A stretch of 34,673 nucleotides of DNA from Pirellulales bacterium (lineage in GTDB: Bacteria > Planctomycetota > Planctomycetia > Pirellulales > Thermoguttaceae). The position numbers and the translations under genes are program-made. Shown here one piece after another: positions 8,101 through 15,693 of this stretch (positions are counted from its first letter, which is position 1; each line of letters opens with the position of its first letter). Where the stretch lies: the NCBI GenBank assembly GCA_016935315.1, contig JAFGRD010000141.1:76616-111288 (forward strand), read 5' to 3'. Under the pieces are notes generated by a model. The model was given only the letters and a program-made list of their open reading frames with translations, ran no database searches and had not been told where the DNA came from.

Positions 8101-9089
8101 TACGACAAGTCGGCCTGCTCGGCAAACCAGTCGATCACGTCTTTCCAGGGCTGGTACCGGAAGTTGAACCGAAGCATGACCGGCTTGTCCGGCGGCTGGT
8201 TGGCCGACGTGCCTTGTTCAGCGCGGTCAGCTGGTTCCGCCACAGTGCCCGGTTCCGCCACCACACCCGGTTCAGATACATCGGTTGGTGGGCCAACAGC
8301 AGGTGCGGAGGATTGGCCCTCGCCAGGCTCGGCAACGGCTGTGTCCGCAGGAACCGCGTCGCCGGGAGCGACGTCAGCCGGCATCGTGTCGCCAGGAACG
8401 GTGTCGGCTGGCGCAGTGTCGGCGGGCTGGGCAGGTTCGCTATCGGCACCGCCGGTGGGAGGGGGCAGAATCCGATCGGCCGCCGGCGGCTCGGCCGGCC
8501 CGGTCGCCTCGCCGCGCACCATGCCCTCCCAGGCCGCTCGCTGTTGACTGGAAAGCACGGTAGAGAGTTTGCGTTCTGCATCGGCGCGGATCACGTGCAC
8601 GGTCTGCTCGTCGGCCACACGGAGTTGCTCATCCCGCTGTCTGAGGATTCCTGCAACCTGGGTTTGCTGTTCGGGAGTCAGCTTCAGCCGGTCGGACACG
8701 GCCGGTTCGGCCGCCGAGGCGAGGCCCAAGCGGCGGATACGGATCCGTTCCAGCAAGGCACGTTGCTGAGCGTCGAGCAGCGCCAGCCCCTTGGCCTCCG
8801 ACTCGCGGCGGAAGGCGACCAGCTTCTGGGCCTGTTCCTCCGGTGTGAGATAAAGCAACTCGACGGCTTCATCCTCACGCTGATCGACCAGTTCCAGCAG
8901 CTTCTGCTTCTGCTCGGCGGCCAGTCCAAGCTCTCGCGCCACGCCTTCATCCTCGACAACGATCGCCAGAACACCGACGAATTCAGACTCAGCGGCGACA
9001 GCGGACAGCGACCCGAGGGCGGACAGAATCGCGGCCACCCCAAGGGCAGCCGGCACACGAAATCGACGGATTCGGCGGATGGTATTCAA
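5163..9089 (-). CDS. Giant exported secretin-N-domain repeat protein without a visible secretin pore
   Basis: 1308 residues if translation starts at the TTG at 9087-9089, which has GGAG 9 nt upstream; a TTG 15 nt earlier (9104) has no such site. Domains (numbered from 9104): signal peptide about 1-38; helical LTPEQ-containing region 45-200 resembling Spy/CpxP-type LTxxQ proteins; Asp/Pro repeat linker 200-310; an N0/STN-like domain 311-395 (LRFNFRYQPWKDVIDWFAEQ); several secretin N (NolW-like) modules about 405-475, 478-546, 562-690; a Pro/Glu linker 740-955; further N-type modules 962-1100 and 1105-1225, with Gly-rich loops; a Gly/Arg tail. The conserved beta-barrel domain expected after the N modules of GspD/PilQ is not recognisable. 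Probably a periplasmic ring or scaffold protein; function unknown. Confidence 0.85.
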   Translation of the reverse strand: MNTIRRIRRFRVPAALGVAAILSALGSLSAVAAESEFVGVLAIVVEDEGVARELGLAAEQKQKLLELVDQREDEAVELLYLTPEEQAQKLVAFRRESEAKGLALLDAQQRALLERIRIRRLGLASAAEPAVSDRLKLTPEQQTQVAGILRQRDEQLRVADEQTVHVIRADAERKLSTVLSSQQRAAWEGMVRGEATGPAEPPAADRILPPPTGGADSEPAQPADTAPADTVPGDTMPADVAPGDAVPADTAVAEPGEGQSSAPAVGPPTDVSEPGVVAEPGTVAEPADRAEQGTSANQPPDKPVMLRFNFRYQPWKDVIDWFAEQADLSYVGDMAPQGTFNYTDSREYTAAEAIDLLNSVLLTKGYTLVRRNRMLMLINLEDGIPPNFVTTIALEDLDDRGEYELVSVLFQLENVTSEEVEDEIRKLVGPQGSVVTLPMSRQVLVTETAGRLRAIRAVIRRIEDPEGHGEEQMQAVDIKYATPDEVLTVVRRLLDIPEDGNATGDGSLRFALDPMGNRLLVTGKPEAIKRLEDILKLVDVPPQGGVSNVPQIDQVPQLEVYSITSADPASVLAVIQTLLAGQPDVRLSLDPKTDNLVALARPYEHATIRATLDQMQREAQQVEVIHLTTIDPQLAVLSINKLFEASGEKAAKNAPKVDADPTSRQLLVRGTEAQIQQIRDLLEKMGESGEAAITATGTGNVRMLPLTGRAAQSALDRIQKLWPTMRGNPIRVVTPSAVSPILRNGEPGDSSGMLPAAPMTDPAISPRLPAMWRSTPGATGGRQPSNEGRRDESEQRRGPPSFGRPPWERGDDRSRGDRSTRAVWGARVFLASQSIESPAVPAESQPMEPPPTEPQPVAPRPSETPSDEPPAGEPADAEPMAVEPPVLEPPAPTPPSRPAVAPPSQEPWGDAPPMVDPWGEEGPSVGTTAEPSADSPQSFADSSEPPPIIVAPGPGGVMIACQDVEVLNEFERLLTTLTENLTSAGPELTIFYLKHATAAVVAQTLDQILGGGTIATEQGGGGGLIGDLAGAALGDGIMGALLGLGGGSTIAPTGAIKITPDSRLNALVVQANPIDLDMIEQVLKILDQKGSPEDVLVVPKAKMIPVFNTQADEIAGILRQVYQDRMVASSQGGGGGRAPSPEDLMRLLRGNRGGSGNTRSQREEQQKMSIGIDVRSNSLIVAAPEPLLTEVEQLITRLDVAATETSQAMQVVTLRTASPEAVQRALNSMMGDAVQFNRSSGRSGGSGSSTTSSYRGPTSGSTRGGSSATDDRRAFFMDMMRRRMEGGGGGPGGGGPGGGGRGGGGRGR

Positions 9090-9441
9090 CTTCCCTGGCT
9101 CCAAAATGATGACACCTGTTTGGGCGGCGTCGCGCGTCGCTCCGGTTCTTATCTATCGTACTTGGGGACCACATCTCCCGCCAGCCGAATGCCCCACAGG
9201 TCTCCCCAGCCGAGGGGTCTCGGGGCGGCTGTCTGCGCGGCCCGAAGTTTCCGTCGGCCAGCGGCACTCTCGCACCCAAGAGGCGTACGACCGCCGCGCG
9301 ATCGGTGGGCTCCCGTGGCCCCTGGGAGTGGTTCGCGTGCGCGCCAGCAGAGCGCCCCCTTTACTTAACCCCACGCCGAGCGTTTCGGACCGCGTTGCGT
9401 CCCGACTTCTCGCCGCCCCCTTGGGCAAGGCCCGGACCTGC
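9090..9441. other. Intergenic region upstream of the secretin-N-domain gene
   Basis: About 350 nt between two minus-strand genes. It should carry the promoter of the secretin-like gene; the minus strand contains TACGATAGATAAG near 9150-9165, an AT-rich -10-like patch, but no good -35. A CCGAG-GGGT-CTCGG hairpin lies near 9212-9225 and a CCTTG-GG-CAAGG one near 9419-9430. No gene seen. Confidence 0.5.
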
Positions 9442-11253
9442 TCAGAACTCCAACCGGCGAAACGCCCGAAAACCGATGCGCAAGGGAATCCAGGTGGCCA
9501 GCACCCCCAGCGCGACGCTGCCGGCAGCTCCCGCGATCAGCCAGAAATGCAGCCACCACTGCAGGTTCGGCCGCCGGCTGAGGGCGCGGGCGGCCTCGCC
9601 GAATTGGGCCATCAGATAGAAATGGCAGGGCAAGGCCGTCAGCAACACGACAGCCAGAATGTACAGCGTGCTGAGCATCAGGTTCAGCGTGCCCCCGAAG
9701 CCCGCCGCGATCCGCGACGGCGACTGCTCACGAAGGTTCGGCAACCGGGCCCCCAAACCGGCGGCAATCCCCGAGAGGCCGAAACATAGCAGCACGCAGG
9801 TCAGTTGGTGACTGGCCAGCACCATCGGCGAGACCTGCAGCATCACGTCGCTGAGAAGGATCAGTGCCGAACAGGGCAGAATCGAGCCGCCCACGGCGAA
9901 CACGAACTTCTCCCAGAGGATCATCTCGCGCCGCACCGGCAACAGCCCGAGAATCCAGAACCGCCGGCCTTCCAGGCTGATCATTGGGAAGATGAATCGG
10001 GTGGTGAAGGTCGACATCAGCAGCCCCACGACCGAGAGGTTCAGGAAGCTGATCATGTGGACCCAGCCGACCTGTTTCGTGTCGTACTGGAGGCTGCGGA
10101 TGTTCAGGAAGTAGAGGCACAGCAGCCCGAAGAAGATCAGGAACTGGGTCCACTGGGCCGGATCGCGCCGGAACAGTCGCAAGTCCTTGATCATCAGCAG
10201 CCGCATCTGCCGCGGCAGGAAGGGGCTTGTCGCCAGCAGCCCCCGATCGATCCAGGCCGCGCCGGCGCGTCGGTGCCTGGCACCTCCGGCCGACAGCCTG
10301 CTGTAAGCCGGCCGAAAGATGCGCGCGGCGGTCCAAATGGCAAGCTGGCGACAGAACAGTGCGTTGGCCGTCAGCACCGCCAAAAAGAGCACGCTTTCCG
10401 ACCACACGTCTCGGGCGGCCTCCAACAGGCCCGAGCTGAGCCACCAGCTTGGCAGCAACCGCTTTTCGCTGAATCGCAGCCGTCCCAACAGTTCCTGGAA
10501 CCACCCTGGGGTCAACATGTCGCTGTCCGGTCCCGTCAGTACGGACCAGCCGTACCAACCTGCCGTCAGCACCAGACCCACCGCGGCAAGGGCCACCAGG
10601 TGCAGCCGGCCGCCCGGCATAAAACGCACGATCAGCAGGCACAGGATGGTTCCCAGCGCGGCCGGAATGTAGATAAACGCCACCATGAAAGGCGGCAGCA
10701 TGGCGAAGTAGTACCAGGGCGCCGGGGCCGTCACTCCATAGGCCAGCAGCATGGGGCTCCCCAGCAGCAGGAACCCCCAACTGCTCAGCAAAATCGCTTC
10801 CTGAAACTTGTGGACGAAGACCCGTTCCACTCGAGCCGGCAACGTCAGCAGAAACCTCATCTCGCGGGAACGGAACAGCAGACCGTACATGATGATGCCC
10901 GAGGAAAACGTCAGCATCACCATCAACGCCGCAAAAAACATCCCGAACACCGCCCGTACCGTCTGGTCGAGCGTTTCGGGGTGCAGGATGCCGAATTTTC
11001 TCAACAAGCGGAACCCGTCGGCAAAGAGCCAGAACAGCCCAAGCCAAAGCAACAAGCTCAACGCCAGGATCAACGTCAACCGGAGTCTGGCCACCGCGAA
11101 GGTCTGCCGCAAACCGTTCGCCGCCAGCCGGTATCGCAATCGCCAGAATGCCCGGGCTTCGTCCTGGGGCAAGAGGAAATCCGAGGCAGCCGCGGCGGAC
11201 GGCTCCGCCGAGAATCTCTCCCACGGTGGGTCGGAAGACAAGGCGTCAGTCAC
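9442..11253 (-). CDS. ABC-2 type exporter permease, large form
   Basis: 603 residues, GTG start at 11251-11253 overlapping the end of the ATPase gene by 8 nt. About 12 to 13 hydrophobic segments are visible, from LTLILALSLLLWLGLFWLFA near residue 60 to the C-terminal GSVALGVLATWI stretch, with an N-terminal cytoplasmic part of about 55 residues. The size fits the double-length ABC-2 permeases in which two six-helix halves are fused, so one chain may form the whole channel. It works with the adjacent ATPase and is an exporter by organisation (no solute-binding protein nearby). The substrate is unknown. Confidence 0.85.
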   Translation of the reverse strand: MTDALSSDPPWERFSAEPSAAAASDFLLPQDEARAFWRLRYRLAANGLRQTFAVARLRLTLILALSLLLWLGLFWLFADGFRLLRKFGILHPETLDQTVRAVFGMFFAALMVMLTFSSGIIMYGLLFRSREMRFLLTLPARVERVFVHKFQEAILLSSWGFLLLGSPMLLAYGVTAPAPWYYFAMLPPFMVAFIYIPAALGTILCLLIVRFMPGGRLHLVALAAVGLVLTAGWYGWSVLTGPDSDMLTPGWFQELLGRLRFSEKRLLPSWWLSSGLLEAARDVWSESVLFLAVLTANALFCRQLAIWTAARIFRPAYSRLSAGGARHRRAGAAWIDRGLLATSPFLPRQMRLLMIKDLRLFRRDPAQWTQFLIFFGLLCLYFLNIRSLQYDTKQVGWVHMISFLNLSVVGLLMSTFTTRFIFPMISLEGRRFWILGLLPVRREMILWEKFVFAVGGSILPCSALILLSDVMLQVSPMVLASHQLTCVLLCFGLSGIAAGLGARLPNLREQSPSRIAAGFGGTLNLMLSTLYILAVVLLTALPCHFYLMAQFGEAARALSRRPNLQWWLHFWLIAGAAGSVALGVLATWIPLRIGFRAFRRLEF

Positions 11254-12034
11254 GGGACGGACCCTGGGGAAGTTCAGGTTGCGCCGGCGGAGCCGCGGCC
11301 GCCGAATCGTGATTGCCGTCGGTCAGCTTCAGAAAAAGGGACTCCAGCGAGGTGTGTTGCGCGGGCGACGCCTGCCGCAATTCCTCCATCGTTCCCAGGA
11401 AGTGCAATCGGCCGTTGTTGAGAATGCCGATCCGGTCGGCAATCTCCTCGGCCACGGCCAAGGTGTGGGTCGACATGAAGATCGTCGTGCCAGAGGCGAC
11501 CCGCGCGCGCAACAGGTCCTTGACCATCCGAACGCTGCGCGGATCGAGGCCCACCATCGGCTCGTCGATGATCAGCACCTCAGGATCGTGCAGCAGCGCG
11601 GAGGCAAACACCAGCCGCTGCTTCATGCCGTGCGAATACGTCTCGATCAGCCGGTCCAGAAAACCGGTCAACTCGAAGTTCGCGCTCTCTCGGGCGATCC
11701 TCGCGGCCGAGGCGCCGCGGTCCATCCCGCGCATCTCGGCGACAAACTCCAGCAACTCCCGGCCGGAGAGCTTGTCGTAAAGAAACGGTTCGTCCGGCAC
11801 GTACCCGAGCACGCGAACGGCCTCGCGCGGGTCGGCCGTCACGTCACGGCCACACAGGCGGACCGTTCCCGAGTCGGCCCGCAGCAAGCCGACCGCCACC
11901 TTGATCGTGGTGGTCTTGCCCGCTCCGTTCGGTCCCAACAGGGCGAACAGTTCCCCCGGCCTGACGGCCAGGGAAAGCCCATCGACCGCCACGTGGCGAG
12001 CATAGGTTCGCGTGATGTTGTCGAATTCGATCAT
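11246..12034 (-). CDS. ABC transporter ATP-binding protein (ABC-2 exporter ATPase)
   Basis: 262 residues from the ATG at 12032-12034; its ATGA overlaps the stop of the upstream gene, so the two are translationally coupled. Walker A GPNGAGKT is at residues 34-41. The signature region reads YSHGMKQRL (a degenerate LSGGQ typical of the ABC-2/CcmA-like class), followed by Walker B LIIDEP with MVGLDP and the switch His in MSTHTL. The Ala/Pro-rich C-terminal tail is dispensable-looking. It energises the permease encoded next. The reading frame extends far upstream but that part is out of family and overlaps the neighbour gene. Confidence 0.95.
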   Translation of the reverse strand: MIEFDNITRTYARHVAVDGLSLAVRPGELFALLGPNGAGKTTTIKVAVGLLRADSGTVRLCGRDVTADPREAVRVLGYVPDEPFLYDKLSGRELLEFVAEMRGMDRGASAARIARESANFELTGFLDRLIETYSHGMKQRLVFASALLHDPEVLIIDEPMVGLDPRSVRMVKDLLRARVASGTTIFMSTHTLAVAEEIADRIGILNNGRLHFLGTMEELRQASPAQHTSLESLFLKLTDGNHDSAAAAPPAQPELPQGPSRD

Positions 12035-12936
12035 CTTCGTCGCATCGTGTCTTCGCCCGTACCCACCCGCTCCGCCAGCGCCGCGGCCTCGTTTTCCGGA
12101 AGCCGATAGAAAGTCATTCGCGAGTTGAAAATCACGACCTGCTGCTTCAGCACCGTGCCGTCTTGGCGGACCCAGAGCTTGGCACGCGGTTTCTCGTCGT
12201 TTCCCAGGCCGTATCCACGGTCGGTCCGATAAACGACGAGCCAGGCCGTTTCGGTTCTGCCGTCCCAAGAGATGCGGTCGCGGCTCTCCACCGTGGCCTG
12301 GAGCACCTCGATCGGGCTGTTGGGGGGGCGCAAGGGGCTGTAGACCGGCACCGTCCAGCTCTGGCCCATCCGAAGGCCGGGAAGCTGCGTCTGGGGCGAA
12401 AGCGCATCGCCCAGCAAAGCGTTCGGGGGAAGGTAGACGTCGGTCGTGTACGTGAGGCCGCCGGTCCCCACGATTAGCTTCAGACGGTTGCCGTCGACGT
12501 TTCCTTGCAGCTTGATCGCATCGTGCAACGGGTTGATTCGCAGCGTAGAGCGGAACGACGCCAGCCGCCCCAGCGGGTCGATGGACAGCGCGCTGTGGGC
12601 CTCCATTCCCAGATGAGCCACCGGTTCGTCGACCAACTGGCCAAGCCAGCCGGGTGCCATTTCCCTAAGCGGAAGCTCGTCGAAGTGGACGTGGCTGTGG
12701 ATCTCCGTGATCTCGGTGGGCAGTTGTGCCATCGTGCTCAGTGCCCAGCCCAACGGACGACCGTTGAACGTCATCCTCCAACCGACCGGCGGCTCTCGCC
12801 CTTGGGCGGCAAGGATGCTTCCGTAGCTGGGCGGATGGCCGATCTGCAACGGCGGCAGCACCTTCTCGACCATCAGCCAACTCATGGCCGCCAGCCACAG
12901 CAGAACCACGGCGACATTGTACCAGCGACTATACAT
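12031..12936 (-). CDS. Membrane-anchored extracytoplasmic protein, first gene of the ABC export operon
   Basis: 301 residues from the ATG at 12934-12936, chosen because it places a single transmembrane or signal-anchor helix (VAVVLLWLAAMSWLMVEKVL) at the N-terminus. An earlier GTG at 13053 adds 39 residues without a ribosome site. The rest is a beta-rich soluble domain with blocks such as GWRMTFNGRPLGWA, FRSTLRINPL, LRMGQSWTVPVYSPL and AKLWVRQDGTVLKQQ. The pattern is loosely reminiscent of DUF3108-like lipid- or substrate-handling folds, but I cannot assign a family. The ATGA overlap with the ATPase gene argues that it serves the transporter, perhaps as an accessory or substrate-presenting factor. 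Confidence 0.75.
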   Translation of the reverse strand: MYSRWYNVAVVLLWLAAMSWLMVEKVLPPLQIGHPPSYGSILAAQGREPPVGWRMTFNGRPLGWALSTMAQLPTEITEIHSHVHFDELPLREMAPGWLGQLVDEPVAHLGMEAHSALSIDPLGRLASFRSTLRINPLHDAIKLQGNVDGNRLKLIVGTGGLTYTTDVYLPPNALLGDALSPQTQLPGLRMGQSWTVPVYSPLRPPNSPIEVLQATVESRDRISWDGRTETAWLVVYRTDRGYGLGNDEKPRAKLWVRQDGTVLKQQVVIFNSRMTFYRLPENEAAALAERVGTGEDTMRRR

Positions 12937-13305
12937 GAATTCAGTTCGATTCTCGCCGAAGTCGGAAATCGCTGCAAGAGACGAGCCCACCGAAAGTTGA
13001 TCTGAAATCCGGCCCCATTCTATCACATTTTTGCCCGAAAATCGGCGGAACACGAATCCCCACTCCGCCCATGCTTCCCGCCTTCCCTAAATCAGCCCGC
13101 CTTCCCTAAATCAGCCCGCCTTCCCTAAATCAGGCAGAACCGATGTTGCACCAAACGGCCATTCTACGGATGATACGACCCCTACGGTGATGGCACGCGT
13201 CGCCGGCAGCAGCCAATCAAACATCGCACCCGTCGGAAAACCAGGCCATTCGGCAAAGACCCTACTTTCGGTGGGTGCTGACATCCCAGCCACGGAGGCA
13301 GTGTA
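12937..13305. other. Divergent intergenic region with tandem repeats
   Basis: About 370 nt between the minus-strand ABC operon and the plus-strand cyclophilin gene. It contains the 19-nt tandem repeat at 13081-13135 and an AT-richer patch (TTCTATCACATTTTTGCCC) around 13017-13035, which may belong to a promoter. The cyclophilin ribosome site GGAGG lies about 7 nt before its GTG at 13306. No gene is supported. Confidence 0.55.
13081..13135. repeat. 19-nt direct tandem repeat, about 2.8 copies
   Basis: Unit CCTTCCCTAAATCAGCCCG at 13081-13099 and 13100-13118, with a partial third copy from 13119. The first two copies are identical. Spacing of just under two helical turns would suit a repeated protein-binding site, but replication slippage of neutral DNA is equally possible. 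Confidence 0.85.
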
Positions 13306-14022
13306 GTGCGATTCCACTTCTCACGCAGTGTATCATGTTTGGCCGTTCTTTCACTGCTGGTTGCGGCAGGCTGCGGCAGCGGCGAAGAGGCCGGCAATGC
13401 CGCGGCGGGACCTGCGGCCATTAACGGCTCCGCCGGCACGTCGGCTTCTCCAACCGACCCAACCGGCCTCTCTCCGTCTGGACCGATCTCCGGCCAACCG
13501 ACCGCCACCTCGCCGCATCCGGTGGTTGCGATCGAGACTTCCATGGGCAACATCACGGTTGAACTCGATGCCGAGAGAGCCCCGCTGACGGTCGACAATT
13601 TTCTCTCCTACGTCGCCAAGGGGCACTATGACGGAACGATCTTCCATCAGGTGTACCGCGACCAGGGCATTGTCGGCGGTGTCTATAGCGTCGACATGAC
13701 CGAGAAGCCGCAAGATCCTGCGATCTACAACGAAGCCTACAACGGCCTGAAGAACCTCCGCGGCACGCTGGCCATGGCTCGACAGCCCGACATGATCCAC
13801 AGCGCAACCTGCCACTTCTTCATCAACGTCGCCGACAACCCCGAGCTCGATCACAGGGACCGAAACACGCCGGAGAACTACGGCTACTGCGTTTTCGGCA
13901 AGGTGACCGAGGGGATGGACGTCGTGTTGCAGATCGCCGCAGTCGAGGTGGAAGACACGGAACTCCTCGATCGGACTCCCGTCCAGAAGCTCGTGATCAA
14001 GTCGGTCCGGCAAATCCGCTAG
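13306..14022 (+). CDS. Cyclophilin-type peptidyl-prolyl isomerase, predicted lipoprotein
   Basis: 238 residues, GTG start with GGAGG upstream. The N-terminal signal ends in VAAGC (Cys23), a fair lipobox, followed by a Ser/Pro/Gly linker to about residue 70. The cyclophilin domain occupies about 72-237 (VVAIETSMGNITVELDAERAP, NFLSYVAKGHYDGTIFH, RGTLAMAR, FFINVADN, YCVFGKVTEGMDVV). It should act on proline bonds in proteins outside the cytoplasmic membrane. The usual FHRV motif reads FHQV, so the catalytic Arg is Gln115, and the IQGGD stretch reads IVGGV. Activity may therefore be low, or the protein may act as a chaperone or binding module. It is convergent with the next gene, with a strong hairpin between them. 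Confidence 0.9.
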   Translation: MRFHFSRSVSCLAVLSLLVAAGCGSGEEAGNAAAGPAAINGSAGTSASPTDPTGLSPSGPISGQPTATSPHPVVAIETSMGNITVELDAERAPLTVDNFLSYVAKGHYDGTIFHQVYRDQGIVGGVYSVDMTEKPQDPAIYNEAYNGLKNLRGTLAMARQPDMIHSATCHFFINVADNPELDHRDRNTPENYGYCVFGKVTEGMDVVLQIAAVEVEDTELLDRTPVQKLVIKSVRQIR

Positions 14023-14030
14023 GACTCGCC

Positions 14031-14053
14031 AGAGAACAGGTCGGGTGTTCTCT
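14031..14053. terminator. Bidirectional terminator-like hairpin between convergent genes
   Basis: AGAGAACA (14031-14038) and TGTTCTCT (14046-14053) form a perfect 8-bp stem with loop GGTCGGG. It lies midway in the 54-nt gap between the cyclophilin and the uncharacterised minus-strand gene. No T-run follows on either strand. Confidence 0.5.
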
Positions 14054-14076
14054 CCGGCCGAAGGGCGACAAAGTGT

Positions 14077-14718
14077 CTACGTGCCGCGATCGGCGGCAGC
14101 TTTCTCCTCCGCCTCCCTGGCCTTGGCGTAGCCTTCCTCAAGGCGGTCTAAAAGCATCTCTGCCGTGTAGATGCGGCCGGTCGGCTTGTTGTAGTCGGGG
14201 CTGGTCGGTTTCTCGCCCATCAATCGTTCGGCCCGCTTCCCGTCCTCCGTCGTCCGCAAATACTTGATCACGTCGCCGCCGCGATCGCTTTGATGAATCA
14301 GGTTGTAGACGGTGCGTTGACCGTTGGGAAGCCAACGCATCCGGTCCAGGCTGTCGTAGGCGCCCGGATACGGAGAGATCTGGCGCATGAATTTGCGCCC
14401 CTCGGGAGTACGGAGCTGGCGAACCAGGAAGTCGCCGTCGGGCGGCACCCGGTTCACAAGCGTCTTGCTATCGGCCACGGACCAGCCCATCCGGTCCAGT
14501 TGGACGAACAGCGGCTCCACTTCGCTCTGGGCAAGGATGTCGCCCGGCTGATAGTCGGGCAACATACTGAAATGCCGCGAGACGGTCTCTCGGATGTCTT
14601 CAAACGGCGGCAGCGGCTTTTCCTCGTTCGCATCGCAGGCACCGGCCGCACACCATGCCGCGGCCAATGCGAGCGTGACTCTGCCAATCGTACGGGATTT
14701 GGGGCCCCGATGATTCAT
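14077..14718 (-). CDS. Uncharacterised secreted protein
   Basis: 213 residues from the ATG at 14716-14718, supported by GGAG 8 nt upstream and by a signal peptide immediately after it (TIGRVTLALAAAWCAAGACDA). A longer frame upstream is Arg/Gly-rich and implausible. The mature part is hydrophilic and mostly helical, with no motif I recognise: PFEDIRETVSRHFSMLPDYQ, LDRMGWSVADSKTLVNRVPPDG, DRMRWLPNGQRTVYNLIHQ, and a charged C-terminal helix YAKAREAEEKAAAD. Processing could occur at the AGAC site. Function unknown. Confidence 0.75.
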   Translation of the reverse strand: MNHRGPKSRTIGRVTLALAAAWCAAGACDANEEKPLPPFEDIRETVSRHFSMLPDYQPGDILAQSEVEPLFVQLDRMGWSVADSKTLVNRVPPDGDFLVRQLRTPEGRKFMRQISPYPGAYDSLDRMRWLPNGQRTVYNLIHQSDRGGDVIKYLRTTEDGKRAERLMGEKPTSPDYNKPTGRIYTAEMLLDRLEEGYAKAREAEEKAAADRGT

Positions 14719-15109
14719 CGCCAAAGCTCCTTCGCGCCGGCCATCGCTCCAGCGCCTTTCGCGTCCGTCCTTGCGGCGCCCCGCGCCCGGGGCCAACCGC
14801 CTCCTACCCATGCAAGTATAGGCCATTCGACGCCCCGTACCCCAAGCGGCCAGTCGCTCCCCCGGCGGGGCATCAAACGGCCAGTACTTGGTATCGTCCA
14901 ATGGCGGGGTTCAATCCGAGCCCCAATTGTCCCGACACAACCAGCGCATTCACATTCCTCGCAGCCCCCCCACTTGCCGCACCTCTCCCAAGCGTCGGAT
15001 CTGGGACGCCGGACCTGTTTCCCCAACCGGTTGTTGTTGACAGGGCCCGGCGTTGCTGTACGATAATCGGTTGCTTATGGATGGTCGCTTGGTTGCAGGA
15101 GGTACCGTC
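14719..15109. other. Divergent intergenic region
   Basis: About 390 nt. On the minus strand a TATACT -10 at 14815-14820 lies roughly 95 nt before the secreted-protein start, with only a poor -35 (TTGGGG, 19-nt spacing). On the plus strand it carries the good promoter at 15037-15064. A GCCCC-N6-GGGGC hairpin occurs at 14778-14793. No gene seen. Confidence 0.5.
15037..15064 (+). promoter_or_regulatory. Sigma70-type promoter for the zinc-ribbon gene
   Basis: Perfect -35 TTGACA at 15037-15042, 16-nt spacer, TACGAT at 15059-15064 (the overlapping GATAAT at 15062-15067 would give 19 nt). A 40-nt leader follows with GGAGG ahead of the ATG at 15110. Confidence 0.6.
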
Positions 15110-15355
15110 ATGTCGAACTCCACCTACTTCGTTCAGGAGTGCCCGACGTGTGGTCGGCGGCTGCAGATTCGGGTTGAGTATTTGGGCAGGAGCGTGGTCT
15201 GCCAGCATTGCCAGGGGCGGCTGGTGGCACGTGACCCGGCCAACACGCATCAGGAACACGGCGAGCTTGCTAAGTCGCTGTTGCACCGCGCCGAGGAGTT
15301 GCTCGAGTCGTCTGCCCGGCGTGAAACGGCTCTGCGCTTGCCCTATCCACGCTGA
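15110..15355 (+). CDS. Small zinc-ribbon protein
   Basis: 81 residues, ATG at 15110 with an AGGAGG site; the reading frame is open upstream without a ribosome site. Two CxxC pairs, C11-P-T-C14 and C31-Q-H-C34, 16 residues apart, form a probable structural zinc ribbon (VQECPTCGRRLQIRVEYLG...VVCQHCQGRL). The remaining 45 residues are charged and helical. Similar short zinc-ribbon proteins are common in planctomycetes, often with no known role. It may be a nucleic-acid- or protein-binding adaptor. It precedes rpsR but is separated by 338 nt and a second promoter candidate. Confidence 0.8.
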   Translation: MSNSTYFVQECPTCGRRLQIRVEYLGRSVVCQHCQGRLVARDPANTHQEHGELAKSLLHRAEELLESSARRETALRLPYPR

Positions 15356-15693
15356 AGGCGAGATCACCTTGGGGGTAACGGCCTGCCTTCCTCGAAACGG
15401 CGGGACGCCGGACACGCGAGAGAGACACATGGCTCTGTGCTTGAGCCGGAGGACTCGGCGCCCCACCATATCGGGCCGTGCCCGCGCGCCGGTTCGCCGC
15501 GATGCCCCTTGACGCAACAGATTACGGGAGAGAGACTTACGGATGAGGTAGCCGGGCGCTCTTGCCGTCCCACCGACGCCGGGTTGCCACTGGGCCAGTT
15601 TCTGGTAGACTTGTGTGTTTGCCCAGGGCTGACGACAACGGGACGTTCAGTTACGACAATTTCGATTGCAGGACAGGTAATCAGGATCCCCCC
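15356..15693. other. Intergenic region upstream of rpsR
   Basis: About 340 nt with a dispersed repeat copy (15387-15406) and a plausible rpsR promoter: TTGCCA at 15584-15589, 16-nt spacer, TAGACT at 15606-15611. The leader to the rpsR ATG at 15694 is about 75 nt. No gene is supported in this stretch. Confidence 0.45.
15387..15406. repeat. Dispersed repeat, copy 1
   Basis: Matches 21081-21100 at 19 of 20 positions; the shared core is CGAAACGGCGGGAC (15393-15406). Short complementary flanks (CTCG at 15391 and CGAG near 15417) could make a weak stem around it. Confidence 0.6.

Noticed and set aside
5380-9058. Several long plus-strand frames opposite the secretin-N-domain gene (up to 566 codons)
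   Set aside because: Antisense frames in high-GC DNA; compositions are His/Arg/Gly-rich and lack domains, while the minus-strand frame has coherent domains throughout.
13081-13135. CRISPR array
   Set aside because: The 19-nt units are directly adjacent with no unique spacers and no cas genes are present.
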